Source: Rhabdonatronobacter sediminivivens
Lineage (GTDB): Bacteria > Pseudomonadota > Alphaproteobacteria > Rhodobacterales > Rhodobacteraceae
Assembly (NCBI RefSeq): GCF_013415485.1
Contig: NZ_JACBXS010000035.1
Coordinates: forward strand, 1 to 34,267
Length of the DNA: 34,267 nt
Direction: 5' to 3'
Each line of letters opens with the position of its first letter. Within the stretch, counting starts at the first letter, position 1. The notes under the pieces are model-generated. The model did no database searches. It saw only the letters and a program-made list of their open reading frames with translations, and was not told where the DNA came from. Shown piece after piece: positions 24,304-32,459 of the stretch. The position numbers and the translations under genes are program-made.

Positions 24304-26307
24304 ATGTCGCAGACACCAGCTTTCGCCTTTGTCGGGCTTGTCCGTGACCCCTCGGACGGTCACGCGACGCTGCAGGACCGCGACCTGCTGGAAACGGTGC
24401 TTCAGCGGCATGGCGCGGTCAGCGTCGATTGGGGCAGGAAGGGCGCGCTTGCCGTTTTCGCGACCGTTCTTCCGACGCTGAACTGCGCGCTGGAACTGGT
24501 GAACATGCTCTCGGCGCCCCCCTCGGGCGCGCGGGTCGGGATCGATGTGCCGGTGGACATCAGCGACATGGACACGGCGAAAGCCGTCGCACAGGCATTG
24601 GCGCAGAAGGCACGGGTCGGCGAGGTGCTGGTCTCGGCCACCGCCCGCGCCGCAGTGCGGCCCGCGCCGGGCATCGCACTGGACACCCATGGCCCGGTCG
24701 AGGTGCCGCCCGCGCCCTTCCCGGTCATTGCCTTCCGGGCACGGCGGACTGGGGCCGCGGAGCCCAGCGCCTGCCTGTGCTTTGATGATTACACGCTCGA
24801 CCCGCAGCGGCGCACCCTGCACCAGGACGGGGCGGAGGTTGCGCTGGAGCCGCTGACCTTTGACCTGCTCACGCTGCTGGCCACCAACACCGACCGTGTG
24901 GTCCCGCGTGACGAGATTTTCGAGCATCTGTGGCACGGGCGGATCGTGTCGGACACTGCGCTGAGCAGTCAGGTCAAGGCGTTGCGGCAGGCGCTGGGTG
25001 ACAGCGGTCGCGCGCAGCACAGCATCGCCACGGTCCATGGTCGCGGCTTTCGCTTCCTGCGTCCGATCACGCCGCAGGTTGCGGCTGTCGCGCAACCGGC
25101 CGTGCAGCCAGACCAGGCACGCCCGCTGGTTGCCGTGCTGCCCTTCGACAACCTGTCGGGCGATGCCAGTGGCCGGGTCTTTGCCGATGGCATCGCCGAG
25201 GATATCCTCACCGCGCTCAGCAAGCACCGCTGGATTGGTGTCATCGCCCGCAACCCGGCCTTTGCCTTTCGCGGCTCTGCTGACGGTCTGGACGTGATCG
25301 CAGGCCAGCTTGGCGCCACCCATGTCGTCACCGGCAGCCTGCGCAAGGCGGGCGAGCGGGTGCGTGTTCAGGCCGAGGCGGTCGAAATCCGCACCATGCG
25401 GCGGTTCTGGTCTGACAGCTTCGATCTGGACCTTGCGCAGATATTCGAGTTCCAGGACGAAATCTGCGGCACCATCGCGGCGCGGCTGGCCACCGATCTG
25501 GGTGTGTCTGAACAACAGAGGGCGCGCAACCTGCCGCGCGCCAATCGGGGCGCTTGGGAGCTTTATCACCTTGGCATGGCAGAGTTCTATCGCTTCACTG
25601 CGGACCATAACCGCCGCGCGCAGGAGTTGTTGCGCATGGCCATCCGGGCCGAGCCGGATTTTGCCGAGCCTTACACGCGCCTTGCCTATGCCATCACGCT
25701 TGAGATGGTCTATTTCGAAGGCAGGGTGAGCGCGGCGCGGCTTGATGATGCGCTTGATCTGGCGCTGCAGGGGCTGGCGCGCGACGACCGCGATCCGCAG
25801 GGCCATTTCGCCCTGGGCCGGGTGCGGCTGGCACGACAGGAATATGATCTGGCCATCGACGCGCTGGAACACGCGCTCGACCTGAACCCCCATCTTGCCC
25901 TGGCACATTGCGGACTGGGGGACTCGCTTGCCTATGAGGGGCGTATCGACGACTCGATCCGGCATTTCAAGCGCGCCATCGACCTCAGCCCCCATGATCC
26001 GTTCCGCTGGGCGTTTCATTCCTACCGCTCGCTTGCGCATCTGTTCGGCGACGACCCACAGGCCGCGGCCCGCGCCGCCGCGCGTGCGGTCCAGGTGCCC
26101 AACGCGCATTATTCCGCCCATGCCAACCAGCTTGCCGCGCTTGGCTATATCGGCGACCGGACGCGGGTCGCACAGGCGCGCAACGCGCTTCTGCGCGCGA
26201 AACCCGGTTTCTCGCTCGACCTTGCGCGCAGGCGCCTGTTCTACCTGAAACGCCGCAACCAGCTCGATCGCTATCTTGAAGGGCTCACGCGCGGCGGCAT
26301 CGCCTGA
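24304..26307 (+). CDS. Winged-helix regulator with degenerate cyclase domain, TolB-like domain and TPRs
   Basis: A 667-residue protein without a signal peptide or membrane segment. Four regions are visible. Residues 5-147 resemble a class III nucleotide-cyclase fold (HGAVSVDWGRKGALAVFAT, RVGIDVPVDISD, KARVGEVLVSATAR, then VIAFRAR) but lack the usual metal-binding Asp of the catalytic site, so it is probably a non-catalytic sensor. Residues 157-254 are an OmpR/PhoB-type winged helix (LTFDLLTLLATNTDRVVPRD, HGRGFRF). Residues 274-400 match the TolB/FlgO-like domain found in cyclase-TPR proteins (VAVLPFDNLSGD, FADGIAEDILTAL). Residues 415-640 form TPR-like helices (FALGRVRLARQEYDLAIDAL). It likely binds DNA as a soluble CadC-like regulator. 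It converges on the copper module, 166 bases away, but a regulatory link is only a guess. Confidence 0.85.
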   Translation: MSQTPAFAFVGLVRDPSDGHATLQDRDLLETVLQRHGAVSVDWGRKGALAVFATVLPTLNCALELVNMLSAPPSGARVGIDVPVDISDMDTAKAVAQALAQKARVGEVLVSATARAAVRPAPGIALDTHGPVEVPPAPFPVIAFRARRTGAAEPSACLCFDDYTLDPQRRTLHQDGAEVALEPLTFDLLTLLATNTDRVVPRDEIFEHLWHGRIVSDTALSSQVKALRQALGDSGRAQHSIATVHGRGFRFLRPITPQVAAVAQPAVQPDQARPLVAVLPFDNLSGDASGRVFADGIAEDILTALSKHRWIGVIARNPAFAFRGSADGLDVIAGQLGATHVVTGSLRKAGERVRVQAEAVEIRTMRRFWSDSFDLDLAQIFEFQDEICGTIAARLATDLGVSEQQRARNLPRANRGAWELYHLGMAEFYRFTADHNRRAQELLRMAIRAEPDFAEPYTRLAYAITLEMVYFEGRVSAARLDDALDLALQGLARDDRDPQGHFALGRVRLARQEYDLAIDALEHALDLNPHLALAHCGLGDSLAYEGRIDDSIRHFKRAIDLSPHDPFRWAFHSYRSLAHLFGDDPQAAARAAARAVQVPNAHYSAHANQLAALGYIGDRTRVAQARNALLRAKPGFSLDLARRRLFYLKRRNQLDRYLEGLTRGGIA

Positions 26308-26473
26308 CCGGCAGCAGTGCTGACGCAGTCCCTGGACCCCATCATCGCGGTGTGAGGTCACTGGGCCGGTGCCCTCTCCTGCGGCATTCTCCGTTCGAAG
26401 GTTGCACCGGGTTCTGCAGTGGTTCCTGACCAGCCTCCCCAAACTGGCCGGAGAGCGGCTTGCGCCCGCAAGA

Positions 26474-29005
26474 TCAATTCGTTGCGTCCCCAAAGGCCAT
26501 GCCGCCGGTTGCCACCTGTCCGGCCGGGCTGTCGGGGTTGCGGGCATGGGATGGGGTCAGTGCGATGAAGTCCTGCCAGATTGCGCCTGCGCGCAGGTCA
26601 TTGCGGGTGCGCAACCCCCGCCACGCTGCATAGATCGCACCAGCCTGCGGCAGGGCATGCTGGGCAGGCGACAGCCGCGCCAGATGCGGGTCGTCTTCTG
26701 CGGGCAGGGCGCTCAGCAGATCAGTGTAAAGCTGATCTCGGTCCGGCCCCGTCAGCCAGTTCGTGTGCCCTGCAATGACGGCACGATGGGTGCGCGGGGC
26801 CAGGTATTCGATCAGCGGGCGATCATCCGTGTTGACGGGCGCATGGGCGAACAGGCCGGACGCCGCATTGCCTGCGTAGAACTTCAAAGCGCGGTCGATC
26901 AGCACGTCATCGGGCGTATCCTCACCCGTCATGGCACGCCATTGGGCAGCCAGCGTCGCAGGGTCAAGTGGAGCGGGGTCGTTGCGGCCCACCAGCGCGA
27001 GGATCGAGCGTTCGGGATAGAGATCCCCGCGCCAGAGCGTCAGGTCGGGGAAAACCTGTGCCATCGTGTTGGCGATGATCTCGAATTCGCGACGCGACAC
27101 CTGATACAGCGGCATCCATTGCACATAGGCCCCGCCCGCGTTCAGCCGACTGGCCGCAAGGCGGTAATGTTCGACCGTATAGACATTGCCCACGCCTGCG
27201 CGCCAGGGCGTGAACAGATCGGCGATGATCATGTCATAACTGGCGGGGGACCGGGCGAGGCATTGCCGCCCGTCCTCGCGGTGGATGGTCACGCGCGGGT
27301 CGGTGAACAATCCGTTGGTGTAGGGCTGGAACCACGCTTCCGCGAAATCCACCACATCGGGCAGCAATTCGCAGACCGTCACACGGTCGGGGGTCGCAAA
27401 CAGCCCTGCGCCTGCCGAAATGCCCGTGCCCATGCCCAGAAAGAAAATCTCGCGCGGGTTGGGGTGGGTCAGCAGCGGGATCATGGTCTGATTGCGTTCC
27501 GGCACCAGCGCGCCGGACCCGCCCAGCGTGTAGAAATTGTTGACGCGGATGAACTTCGCATCGCCGCGCTGGACAGTTGCGACATGGGCGGAGGGGCCCT
27601 CGCGAAAGGCCAGTAATTCCTCGCCCCGGTTCAGGCGGGTCGAGTCCAGCCCCGGCCCGCCTGCCAGCAGGATGACAGCCCCAGCCAAGGCTGCAAACCG
27701 CGTGATCCGCGCGGCCCAGCCGTCGGTGGGGTGCCACAGTGCCAGCACCAGAAGCGCGTAAACCGCGCCCATCAGCCACAGCCCTTTCCACATGCCGACC
27801 AGTGGCAAGAGCAGGAATCCCCCCGCCAGCGCCCCGAATATCGCGCCTGTGGTATTGACCGCGATCAGGCGGCCCAGCACCGCACCCGGCGCGCCGCCGC
27901 CTTCCATCAAACGCAGCAGATAGGGCAGCACCGCGCCCAGAATCGTGCCGGGGATCAGCATGATCAGGATGGCGACGCGCCCGACCTCCCACACATAGCC
28001 TGCGAAATCCGCGCGCCCGCCAAGGTATCCCAGGCCGCCTGTCAGGTGGTGGAACAGATGCGGCGTGGCAGCGATCACGGCGCAAGAGGCCAGCAGCAGG
28101 CCCGTCAGCACGGTTTCAGGCCGCAGTGACAGCCGGTTCAGCGCATTGGCCAGCGCCGCGCCCAGCGACAGCGCCACAAGAAACACGCTCAGCACCAGCG
28201 CATAAGTATAGACCGAGTTTTGCAGCACTTGCGCGAAGGCGCGCGTCCAGATCACCTCGACCGCCAATGTGGCAAAGCCAGACGCGAAGGCGATGACCCA
28301 GAGCCGCGCGGGGATCACGGCGCGGGCGGGGCGCGGCTCAGTGACCATCGGCAGGGCACGGCGAGCAATAACGATGGCCGAAAGGCCCACAAACAGATCA
28401 AACCCCACGGCCAGCAGATAGGCGCCGGAAAACCCCAGCCACATGGGCAAGAAGAACCCCGCCGCCAACGCCCCCATCGCCCCGCCTGCGGTGTTGAGCG
28501 CATAAAGCGCGGACCCCATCCGCCCAAGGCTGTCACGCGCCCGAATGACATGCTGGCCCATTAGGGGCAGCGTGCCGCCCATGAGGATGGCCGAGGGCAA
28601 GAGGATCGTCGCCGCGACCAAGGCTTTCAGCGCGGTTTCCAGAACCGGATTGCCGCCGACCAGCGCAAACAGCGTCGGGTAGAGCCGGAAATAGGCATCT
28701 GCGACCAGAAAATGCCCCAGCGCCGTGGCGGCCACGCCAATCTCGACCAAGCCAAAAGCGCGCAGGGGCCGCGCCAATCGCGCCGAAATGCGCCCGAACA
28801 ACCAGCCCCCCAGCGCGATGCCCGCGAAGAAGATCGCGATCGTCAGCGCGGCGGCCTGCGCGGTCGAGCCGAACAAAAGCCCCAATTCCCGCACCCACAA
28901 CACCTGATAGATCAGCGCCGCCGCGCCCGACAGGGCGAACAGCGCGCCCAGAGCGGGCATCTCGAAGCGGCGGAGCGCGGTGGCGGGTGCAGCGATATCG
29001 GTCAT
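26474..29005 (-). CDS. Membrane protein fused to a spermidine-synthase-like domain
   Basis: An 843-residue fusion. The first half (about 18-460) has some 10-13 hydrophobic helices of transporter-like character (IYQVLWVRELGLLFG near the start, AVEVIWTRAFAQVLQNSVYTYAL in a second repeat-like half). The second half (about 470-720) is an aminopropyltransferase/SAM-type Rossmann domain: FFLGMGTGISAG nucleotide loop, acidic CELLPDVV, REDGRQCLA, and ADLFTPWRAGVGNVYT in place of the catalytic segment. About 100 extra C-terminal residues follow. Fused proteins of this kind are widespread and none has a well-settled function. It is the last gene of the copper module, starting 23 bases after copCD, with AAGGT upstream as a possible ribosome binding site. 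True polyamine synthesis cannot be assumed. Confidence 0.85.
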   Translation of the reverse strand: MTDIAAPATALRRFEMPALGALFALSGAAALIYQVLWVRELGLLFGSTAQAAALTIAIFFAGIALGGWLFGRISARLARPLRAFGLVEIGVAATALGHFLVADAYFRLYPTLFALVGGNPVLETALKALVAATILLPSAILMGGTLPLMGQHVIRARDSLGRMGSALYALNTAGGAMGALAAGFFLPMWLGFSGAYLLAVGFDLFVGLSAIVIARRALPMVTEPRPARAVIPARLWVIAFASGFATLAVEVIWTRAFAQVLQNSVYTYALVLSVFLVALSLGAALANALNRLSLRPETVLTGLLLASCAVIAATPHLFHHLTGGLGYLGGRADFAGYVWEVGRVAILIMLIPGTILGAVLPYLLRLMEGGGAPGAVLGRLIAVNTTGAIFGALAGGFLLLPLVGMWKGLWLMGAVYALLVLALWHPTDGWAARITRFAALAGAVILLAGGPGLDSTRLNRGEELLAFREGPSAHVATVQRGDAKFIRVNNFYTLGGSGALVPERNQTMIPLLTHPNPREIFFLGMGTGISAGAGLFATPDRVTVCELLPDVVDFAEAWFQPYTNGLFTDPRVTIHREDGRQCLARSPASYDMIIADLFTPWRAGVGNVYTVEHYRLAASRLNAGGAYVQWMPLYQVSRREFEIIANTMAQVFPDLTLWRGDLYPERSILALVGRNDPAPLDPATLAAQWRAMTGEDTPDDVLIDRALKFYAGNAASGLFAHAPVNTDDRPLIEYLAPRTHRAVIAGHTNWLTGPDRDQLYTDLLSALPAEDDPHLARLSPAQHALPQAGAIYAAWRGLRTRNDLRAGAIWQDFIALTPSHARNPDSPAGQVATGGMAFGDATN

Positions 29006-29013
29006 GCCGTGGC

Positions 29014-29026
29014 GTTACCTTATAAC
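29014..29026. promoter_or_regulatory. GTTAC-N3-ATAAC near-palindrome before the spermidine-synthase-like gene
   Basis: GTTACCTTATAAC lies in the 23-base gap between copCD and the next gene. The arms pair at 4 of 5 positions. It recalls metalloregulator boxes of the GTTAT-N3-ATAAC type seen for zinc regulators in alphaproteobacteria. A related but direct-repeat sequence, GTTATGGTGTTAC, abuts the DUF2946 start at 33732-33744. Confidence 0.25.
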
Positions 29027-29028
29027 AT

Positions 29029-30552
29029 TCATGGCAGCAACTGCATCTCGCCGCCGATCAGTTCCTTGCGGAAATCGGTGATCAGGATATCGGCCACGAC
29101 ATCCCATGTGCCGCCCTGCGGCAGATGGACAGGGCCAGCGGTCCAGAGACCATCCGCGCCCAGATCTGCACGCAGCTCGATGCGTTCCAGCCCCTCTTCG
29201 GGTTTGGCGAAGAACAGCGTCACCTCCAGCGGCGTGAAGGGCTGGAAATCGCCGTCCAGCGGCACGATTTCAACGCGGTTCTGCCCCGGCCCCCCGGGGA
29301 TCAGGGCGATATCGGCCATGCTCTCGCGCCCATGCAGATGCAGCTCGACGCGGGACTCGGGGATTTCGGCCATCGCGCGCGGTGGCGGTGTCAGGCGGAA
29401 CGCCGCGGTCAGCGCCAGAAGTGCCACCATCAGCCCCAGTTCCAGCCGCAGCGAGCGGTTGAAGCGAAGCCGTGCCAATGCGCCATTGCTGGCCAGCATC
29501 GGTGTGAGGCGCAGCTTGTGCCATGCAGCCAGCACCAGAATGCAGGCAAATAGCGCCATTTTGGCCAAGAACACCCAGCCATAGGCGGTGCTGGTCAGGG
29601 CTGCCGGGGTTTCGATCTGCCGCCATGCCAATGCCCCACCGGACACGACCAGCAGCGCCACCATCGGCACGGCAAGGCGCGAAAAGCGCAGCATCAGCGC
29701 CTCTGTATCCGGGCGGCGCAGGGCCATGATCAGCCCCGGCAGCGCCCCCGCCCAGAAGATCAGCGCGAGTGCATGGGCAAAGATCAGCGGGGCCATCAGG
29801 GCCACAGGTTCTGCCCGCGCTGCGTGACCCGCCGAGGCGAAGGACAGCGCCGCCAGCGCCCAAGCCAGCAGAATAGGCAGACGGTGGCCCGTCATGGCCA
29901 GCACGCCTGCGAACACGGCAAGCCCTGCGGCAATCCCGAAGGGACTGTTTGCGGCCATGGCCCAGGCGTTCATGCGGGCGAGCGCGACCACCCCGTCGCC
30001 TGTCAGGTCCATCGCCTGTCCGCCCAGAAGCGCCACGGACGCCAGCGGCACAGACCAGAGCGCAGCCGTTGCCAGGCGCGGCGCGGGCGTCTGGGACAGC
30101 ACGGCCCAGACCATGCCGCCGACGCCGAAGACCAGCGCAAGCGTCAGCGCGCCCCGCGCGGCGGCGGCGGGCCAGGGCAGGGCCTCGGGCGCGGCTTCGG
30201 GTGCGCCAGTCTCAAACCCTATGGAAAACACATGCGTCCCGCCGACCGGGTGGCCATCCTCCGACACCACGCGCCAAGACAGCGCATGCGTGCCCTCGGC
30301 CAGCCCATCCGGGGCAGTGATGATCAGATCGGGGCCTTGGGCGCGACCCTCGACATCCATCGCCGCGCCATCCGGGCCGAACCACCGCGCCTGCAACGGG
30401 GCGATGGGTTCGTTGAAGGTCAGGATCACTTCCGCTGGGGCTGTGTCTACGATTGTGCCAGCAGCAGGGTCTGCCCCGCGCAACTGCGCATGGGCCAGCG
30501 CCTGAAGCGGCAGGATCAGCGTGACGAAGAAGATGACAAGCGCGCGCAACAT
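29029..30552 (-). CDS. CopC-CopD fusion, copper binding and uptake protein
   Basis: A 507-residue fusion. After a signal peptide (VIFFVTLILPLQALA) the mature protein would begin with His21, followed by a CopC beta-barrel (21-115) with RGADPAAGTIVDTAP, LTFNEPI and the C-terminal ligand motif SEDGHPVGGTHVF (Asp99, His101); His1, Asp and His form the copper(II) site in known CopC proteins. From about 130 on there are some eight to nine transmembrane helices of the CopD type, with a conserved HALALIFWAGALPGL segment, then a final periplasmic domain of about 100 residues. Fused CopC-CopD (YcnJ-like) proteins are thought to import copper across the inner membrane. It lies after a terminator-like hairpin that separates it from ycnI. 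Confidence 0.9.
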   Translation of the reverse strand: MLRALVIFFVTLILPLQALAHAQLRGADPAAGTIVDTAPAEVILTFNEPIAPLQARWFGPDGAAMDVEGRAQGPDLIITAPDGLAEGTHALSWRVVSEDGHPVGGTHVFSIGFETGAPEAAPEALPWPAAAARGALTLALVFGVGGMVWAVLSQTPAPRLATAALWSVPLASVALLGGQAMDLTGDGVVALARMNAWAMAANSPFGIAAGLAVFAGVLAMTGHRLPILLAWALAALSFASAGHAARAEPVALMAPLIFAHALALIFWAGALPGLIMALRRPDTEALMLRFSRLAVPMVALLVVSGGALAWRQIETPAALTSTAYGWVFLAKMALFACILVLAAWHKLRLTPMLASNGALARLRFNRSLRLELGLMVALLALTAAFRLTPPPRAMAEIPESRVELHLHGRESMADIALIPGGPGQNRVEIVPLDGDFQPFTPLEVTLFFAKPEEGLERIELRADLGADGLWTAGPVHLPQGGTWDVVADILITDFRKELIGGEMQLLP

Positions 30553-30568
30553 GGTCTAACCTGAAAAA

Positions 30569-30600
30569 GCCCGCCGGGCCGGGAAACCGCACCCGGCGGG
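30569..30600 (-). terminator. Rho-independent-type terminator between ycnI and copCD
   Basis: On the - strand a 9-bp perfect stem (complement of 30592-30600 with 30570-30578, 13-base loop) is followed by GCTTTTTC. It lies about 150 bases after the ycnI stop and 17 bases before the copCD start, so it could end the first transcript or act as an attenuator for copCD and the gene after it. Confidence 0.7.
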
Positions 30601-30654
30601 AAGTGATGCGCAGTGAACGGGAACTGAACACTCCGCGACAAACGGCGGGCCGAA

Positions 30655-30698
30655 GCAATTTCAGCAAAAGTTGACAGGTTTTTGCGTTTCGAAATTGC
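30655..30698. repeat. Interrupted dyad in the ycnI-copCD gap
   Basis: GCAATTTC (30655-30662) pairs with GAAATTGC (30691-30698), and inside them GCAAAA (30664-30669) pairs with TTTTGC (30680-30685). The centre holds TTGACA. The 200-base gap has no gene. The dyad could be an operator or an RNA structure upstream of copCD; its role is unknown. Confidence 0.5.
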
Positions 30699-30752
30699 GA
30701 CCAGATTAAGGGGGAAGGGACGCCTCCGCAAACCCCGGCCTGCCGCTATTCC

Positions 30753-31325
30753 TTAATTCCCGTGGCTATGCCCGTGGGAATGGCTATGCGAATGGCCGTG
30801 GCTATGCCCGTGATCAGCGGCAGGCAGAACCATCACGGCCGGGGCCGGATAGGCGTAATCGCTGCGGGTCTTGCCCTCTTCGGGGATCTCGATCCAGCGG
30901 GCCGCGCCATCGGCACATTCCTGCACGACCGGGATATGGACCAACTCGCCCGCAGGCAGGGCCTCGGTAAAGCGGGCGCGGAAGACGAACTCATCATAGA
31001 AGGCATCGGGCAGATGGCCTTCCCAGATGATCTCGCGCACGCCCTCGGTGATCTCGGTGCCGTGGCTGTGATAGGGCTCTGCCAGCGGGCCAGTGACCAC
31101 GCTCAGATCCCAACCGGCCTTGACCATGGGCTGCACGGCATTGATGCCGTCAGGAATGGCCACGCGCACCCGCAACGTGGCCTCGTCACCGCAGCCATGC
31201 GGGATGCGCACGACCATGCGCTCGCGAACGTTTTGGGTAACTTCGCTTTGCTCCAGCGTGGCATGGGCAAAGGCCGCAGGGGCCGAAAGGGCCAGGGCGG
31301 CCAAGGTCATCAGGGTCGTCTTCAT
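30753..31325 (-). CDS. YcnI family (DUF1775) copper-binding protein with His-rich tail
   Basis: A 190-residue secreted protein. The signal peptide (MKTTLMTLAALALSAPAAFA) ends just before His21, so the mature protein would start HATLEQ. In Bacillus YcnI the N-terminal His with a Glu and a Trp forms a copper(II) brace; E25 and the Trp in KAGWDLSVV are candidates here. The DUF1775 core runs to about residue 165. The last 20 residues contain nine His in a Gly/Ser-His pattern, an unusual addition that may store or hand over metal. GGGAGAG precedes the ATG at 31325, chosen over 31346 because it opens the signal peptide. It follows mbnH by 17 bases. Confidence 0.9.
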   Translation of the reverse strand: MKTTLMTLAALALSAPAAFAHATLEQSEVTQNVRERMVVRIPHGCGDEATLRVRVAIPDGINAVQPMVKAGWDLSVVTGPLAEPYHSHGTEITEGVREIIWEGHLPDAFYDEFVFRARFTEALPAGELVHIPVVQECADGAARWIEIPEEGKTRSDYAYPAPAVMVLPAADHGHSHGHSHSHSHGHSHGN

Positions 31326-31342
31326 GGTGTTTCTCTCCCGTT

Positions 31343-32455
31343 TCATGAAGGATCGGTCTCGGGCGGAGTCGCGTCTCCGCCATTGGCCAGATGTCCCTCT
31401 GGCCAGGGGTTCGCGAAGGCCGGATCGGTGAGGAAATACTCATCCGTCAGGCTTTGCAGAAAGGCGATCAGATCGGCGATCTCGGCCTCGGTGATCTGAA
31501 AGCCGACGATCAGCGGGTCGCGCAGCGGGTCGGGTTGGCCAAGGCGCGCGGCCTCGCCGCCCGCTGCATAGTGGCGGATGACCTGTTCCAGCGTCTGGAA
31601 CCGCCCGTCATGCATGTAGGGGGCGGTCACGGCGACATTGCGCAGGGTGGGGGTGCGGAACCGACCCCGGTCACGGGGGTTCAGGGTGAATTCGCTGGTC
31701 CCGCCCTCCGCCCCGAGGCCGGTGTTGTGAAACCCCGTCTCGGGCATGGCGCTGCGCGAGGTGACCAGATTATTGGTGAAGTTCAGGCCCAGATGGCAGT
31801 GGTAGCATTCGGTCCGGTGGTCGAAGAACAGATCCATCCCCCGCACCGCCGCGTCCGTCATCGCGCTGCGGTCGCCGCCATAGACAAACTGGTCATAGGG
31901 GCTGCCGACGGAAATCAGGGTCCGCTGAAACGCGCCCAGCGCGCGGGTGATGGTGTAGAGGTCGGCCTGCGGGCGGTCAGGGAAGGCGGCGGCGAAGGCA
32001 TCCTGATAAAGCGCATCTTCCATCAGCCGCGCGAACAGCGCTGTTTCCAGCCCGGCATTGCCCATTTCCACCGGATCCTCGCCAAAGAGCGGGATCAGCG
32101 CGTGAAATTCCAGACTGTCCACCATCGGATTGGCCCAGGTCAGCGTGGGCAGATAGCCCACATTGGCAAGGCTCGGCGCGTTGAACCCGCCTGCCTGCCC
32201 TGTCACGCCCACCGACACCGCGCGCCCATCCGTGAAGGCGCGCGCCTGTTCGTGGCAGGATGCGCAGGACATGCTGCCATCGGCAGACAGCCGCTGGTCG
32301 TAGAACAGATGCCGGCCCAGATCGACCAACGCATCGTTCATTGTTACATCGCCGGGCACTGGCGGGGGCGGCAGCCAATCCGGGATGGCCCAGTCATAGG
32401 CCAGTCCCGCGCTTGCCGCCCCGCTCAGCACCGCAGCCAAAGCCACGGCGCGCAT
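31343..32455 (-). CDS. mbnH: Diheme cytochrome c peroxidase-like enzyme MbnH
   Basis: A 370-residue periplasmic diheme enzyme of the MauG/cytochrome c peroxidase group. The signal sequence MRAVALAAVLSGAASAGLA is followed by two c-type heme motifs, CASCH at 64-68 and CYHCH at 217-221, and by the YMHDGRF segment near residue 300. MbnH-type enzymes use bis-Fe(IV)-like chemistry to oxidise a Trp of the partner MbnP to kynurenine, creating its copper site. The neighbour mbnP, 4 bases upstream, makes this assignment much stronger than generic peroxidase. The ATG at 32455 is chosen over 32548, which would overlap mbnP and lack a signal peptide. No methanobactin precursor gene was recognised in the window. 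Confidence 0.9.
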   Translation of the reverse strand: MRAVALAAVLSGAASAGLAYDWAIPDWLPPPPVPGDVTMNDALVDLGRHLFYDQRLSADGSMSCASCHEQARAFTDGRAVSVGVTGQAGGFNAPSLANVGYLPTLTWANPMVDSLEFHALIPLFGEDPVEMGNAGLETALFARLMEDALYQDAFAAAFPDRPQADLYTITRALGAFQRTLISVGSPYDQFVYGGDRSAMTDAAVRGMDLFFDHRTECYHCHLGLNFTNNLVTSRSAMPETGFHNTGLGAEGGTSEFTLNPRDRGRFRTPTLRNVAVTAPYMHDGRFQTLEQVIRHYAAGGEAARLGQPDPLRDPLIVGFQITEAEIADLIAFLQSLTDEYFLTDPAFANPWPEGHLANGGDATPPETDPS

Positions 32456-32459
32456 GGGC

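Noticed and set aside
26459..26472. Small CTTGCG-CC-CGCAAG hairpin after the spermidine-synthase-like gene
   Set aside because: A 6-bp stem with a 2-base loop and no T-run is too weak to call a terminator.
24172..26547. Long - strand open frame opposite the regulator gene
   Set aside because: The + strand product has four recognisable domains; the complement has none.
30671..30676. TTGACA on the + strand as a promoter -35 box
   Set aside because: No + strand gene follows; the bases are better explained as the centre of the dyad at 30655-30698.
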